Shown here piece after piece: positions 63,001 through 64,000 of a DNA stretch of 64,000 bases. The stretch comes from Phoenix dactylifera (lineage: Eukaryota; Streptophyta; Magnoliopsida; Arecales; Arecaceae), in contig NC_052404.1 of the NCBI RefSeq assembly GCF_009389715.1, positions 10,734,480-10,798,479 of the forward strand, given 5' to 3'. Under the pieces are notes generated by a model. The model saw only the letters and a list, made by a program, of their open reading frames with translations, had not been told where the DNA came from and made no database searches. How positions within the stretch are numbered: the first letter of the stretch is position 1; each line of letters begins with the position of its first letter. Made by a program: the position numbers and the translations under genes.

Positions 63001-63277
63001 TATAAATTGCGTGGGAGCCCACAAGAAGTCTCCCCATTATGCATGCATCTCTTATCCTGGATGCCTTCCAATTTCCAAATCTCTGACGACAGCCCCCTCA
63101 TGGTTCTCTCTTATTTGGCTCCATTCCTACTTTAAAGCTTGCCCTCCCCCTCCTCCCTTCCCAAGGTCACCACCACCAACTCCATTCCATACCCACATCA
63201 TCAAGCAAGCCCTGAAAACATCTGGAGGGAGAAAATACTGAATAGAGCTGCAATTGCTAGCCACCGCAACACTGGTA
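63001..63277 (+). promoter_or_regulatory. Likely core promoter and leader of the MAKR gene
   Basis: A TATA-like tataaat lies at about 63,001, followed by a CT-rich leader (ccctccccctcctccc) near 63,140. The spacing to the start codon is about 275 bp. Confidence 0.45.
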
Positions 63278-64000
63278 ATGGCAAGGGCCCTCCCTCCCTA
63301 TGACCACTTGGTAGAAGAAGACTACATAGACTTGGATATCAGCCCTGTCACCTTCTTGTGCTGCACCACATCCTCTCCTCCACATTCTCGAGAATTTGAA
63401 TTCCAAGTATCTACCAACCCAAGAGATGGAGAAGCCACCACTTCTCCTGCCGATGAGCTCTTCTACAAAGGAAAGCTCCTCCCTCTACACTTCCCGCCTC
63501 GAATGGTTCAGAAGCTCCTCCAGAGCTCCACCACCCCACCTCATGGAGAGTTTCCAGAAGCCTTCGAAGAGAAGACGACCACAACTCCCACCACCACCAC
63601 CACAAGCACTCCATTTGAGTCCTGCGACATCTCCCTCGACACTTCTTGCTGCGTTGCTGGAGAGATGAATTCAGAGGACTGCTGCTTCGAATGCTCTACC
63701 GGGCTCGTTCATTCAAAACCGAAGAAGAAGTCTTGGTCCAAGAGGCTCGAGTTGGTCAGGCGGTCATCTCCGGGTCTCGGGCTGAAGGCTTCGCGAGCTT
63801 ACCTCAAGTCTCTCTTCACGAAATCAGGCTGCGCAGACGAGTCATGCGCAGCTCCTAAAGCCAAGGAGCGCTCAAATGGCTACGTGATGGCAGGGGAGAA
63901 GGGCCCATTTGGCGAAATTCAGAGAGAGAGATACTTAGCGGCAGACGACAGTGCTGCTGCTATCCTTACGAGCATTGACGGTGGGAAACGAAGTGAAGAA
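63278..64000 (+). CDS. Membrane-associated kinase regulator (MAKR), N-terminal part, runs off the window
   Basis: Open for 241 codons with no stop before the window end. The frame starts MARALPPYDHLVEEDYIDLD. Family motifs are EEDYIDLDISP near the N-terminus, EFEFQVS, ADELFYKGKLLPLHFPPRM, and a basic stretch KPKKKSWSKRLELVRR. A later block reads LKASRAYLKSLFTKSGCADE. MAKR proteins, relatives of BKI1, are held at the plasma membrane by a Lys/Arg-rich segment and bind receptor kinases through a C-terminal tail. They act in brassinosteroid, root and phloem signalling. The kinase-binding end is not visible here. A Thr-rich linker comes from ACC/ACA triplets. It probably resembles MAKR3/4 more than BKI1, but this is uncertain. 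Confidence 0.85.
   Translation, partial: MARALPPYDHLVEEDYIDLDISPVTFLCCTTSSPPHSREFEFQVSTNPRDGEATTSPADELFYKGKLLPLHFPPRMVQKLLQSSTTPPHGEFPEAFEEKTTTTPTTTTTSTPFESCDISLDTSCCVAGEMNSEDCCFECSTGLVHSKPKKKSWSKRLELVRRSSPGLGLKASRAYLKSLFTKSGCADESCAAPKAKERSNGYVMAGEKGPFGEIQRERYLAADDSAAAILTSIDGGKRSEE

Overview
The window is nuclear DNA of a flowering plant, most likely a monocot and possibly a palm. The evidence is spliced plant genes with GT-AG introns, AT-rich intergenic DNA, and plant-type Copia, Gypsy (chromovirus), LINE, hAT, CACTA and TRIM-like repeats. The palm assignment is an inference from the look of the repeats and genes and was not searched.

Layout. 1-1,450: a decayed + strand coding remnant. 4,974-5,510: a small intact gene of a conserved plant family of unknown function. 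6,054-23,878: a nest of retroelements. An old minus-strand Copia (LTRs 6,054-6,650 and 16,409-16,848 plus 23,735-23,878) holds a very young Gypsy/chromovirus derivative (7,161-11,615), a decayed LINE (about 11,990-14,290) that itself carries a GACCC-rich repeat, and a young Copia with a long open gag-pol frame (16,849-23,729). The two young insertions have exact 5-bp target duplications (caaac and gaaac). 24,870-25,382: a hAT-like non-autonomous transposon with a perfect 8-bp duplication. 25,400-28,350: intergenic.

28,827-43,924: an eight-exon ER-type calcium pump gene (ECA1-like) on the + strand. All exon joins keep frame and give 1,057 residues. Its introns hold repeats, including an inverted-repeat element with a plastid 16S rRNA fragment inside. 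46,134-48,647: an intronless HERK1-type CrRLK1L receptor kinase on the minus strand. 49,400-56,050: intergenic DNA with LINE, MITE, TRIM-like and CACTA remnants. 56,733-58,183: a three-exon malectin-like gene without a kinase, with a signal peptide and a GPI-anchor-like tail, plus a small remnant of a second copy at 56,179. 59,350-61,812: TRIM- and SINE-like elements. 63,278 to the window end: the start of a MAKR-family gene (membrane-associated kinase regulator) on the + strand.

Working together: the kinase and the malectin-like protein are both predicted cell-surface proteins with malectin-like ectodomains. MAKR proteins are known regulators of receptor kinases, and ECA pumps refill ER calcium. 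Plant genes like these are not in operons, so a functional cluster is speculation.

I found no convincing new gene system. The most interesting signals are a 73-nt tRNA-like unit followed by a T6 run inside both LTRs of the young Copia, a Gypsy derivative with very little pol but apparently identical LTRs, and an intronic inverted-repeat element carrying plastid rRNA and LINE-like sequence.
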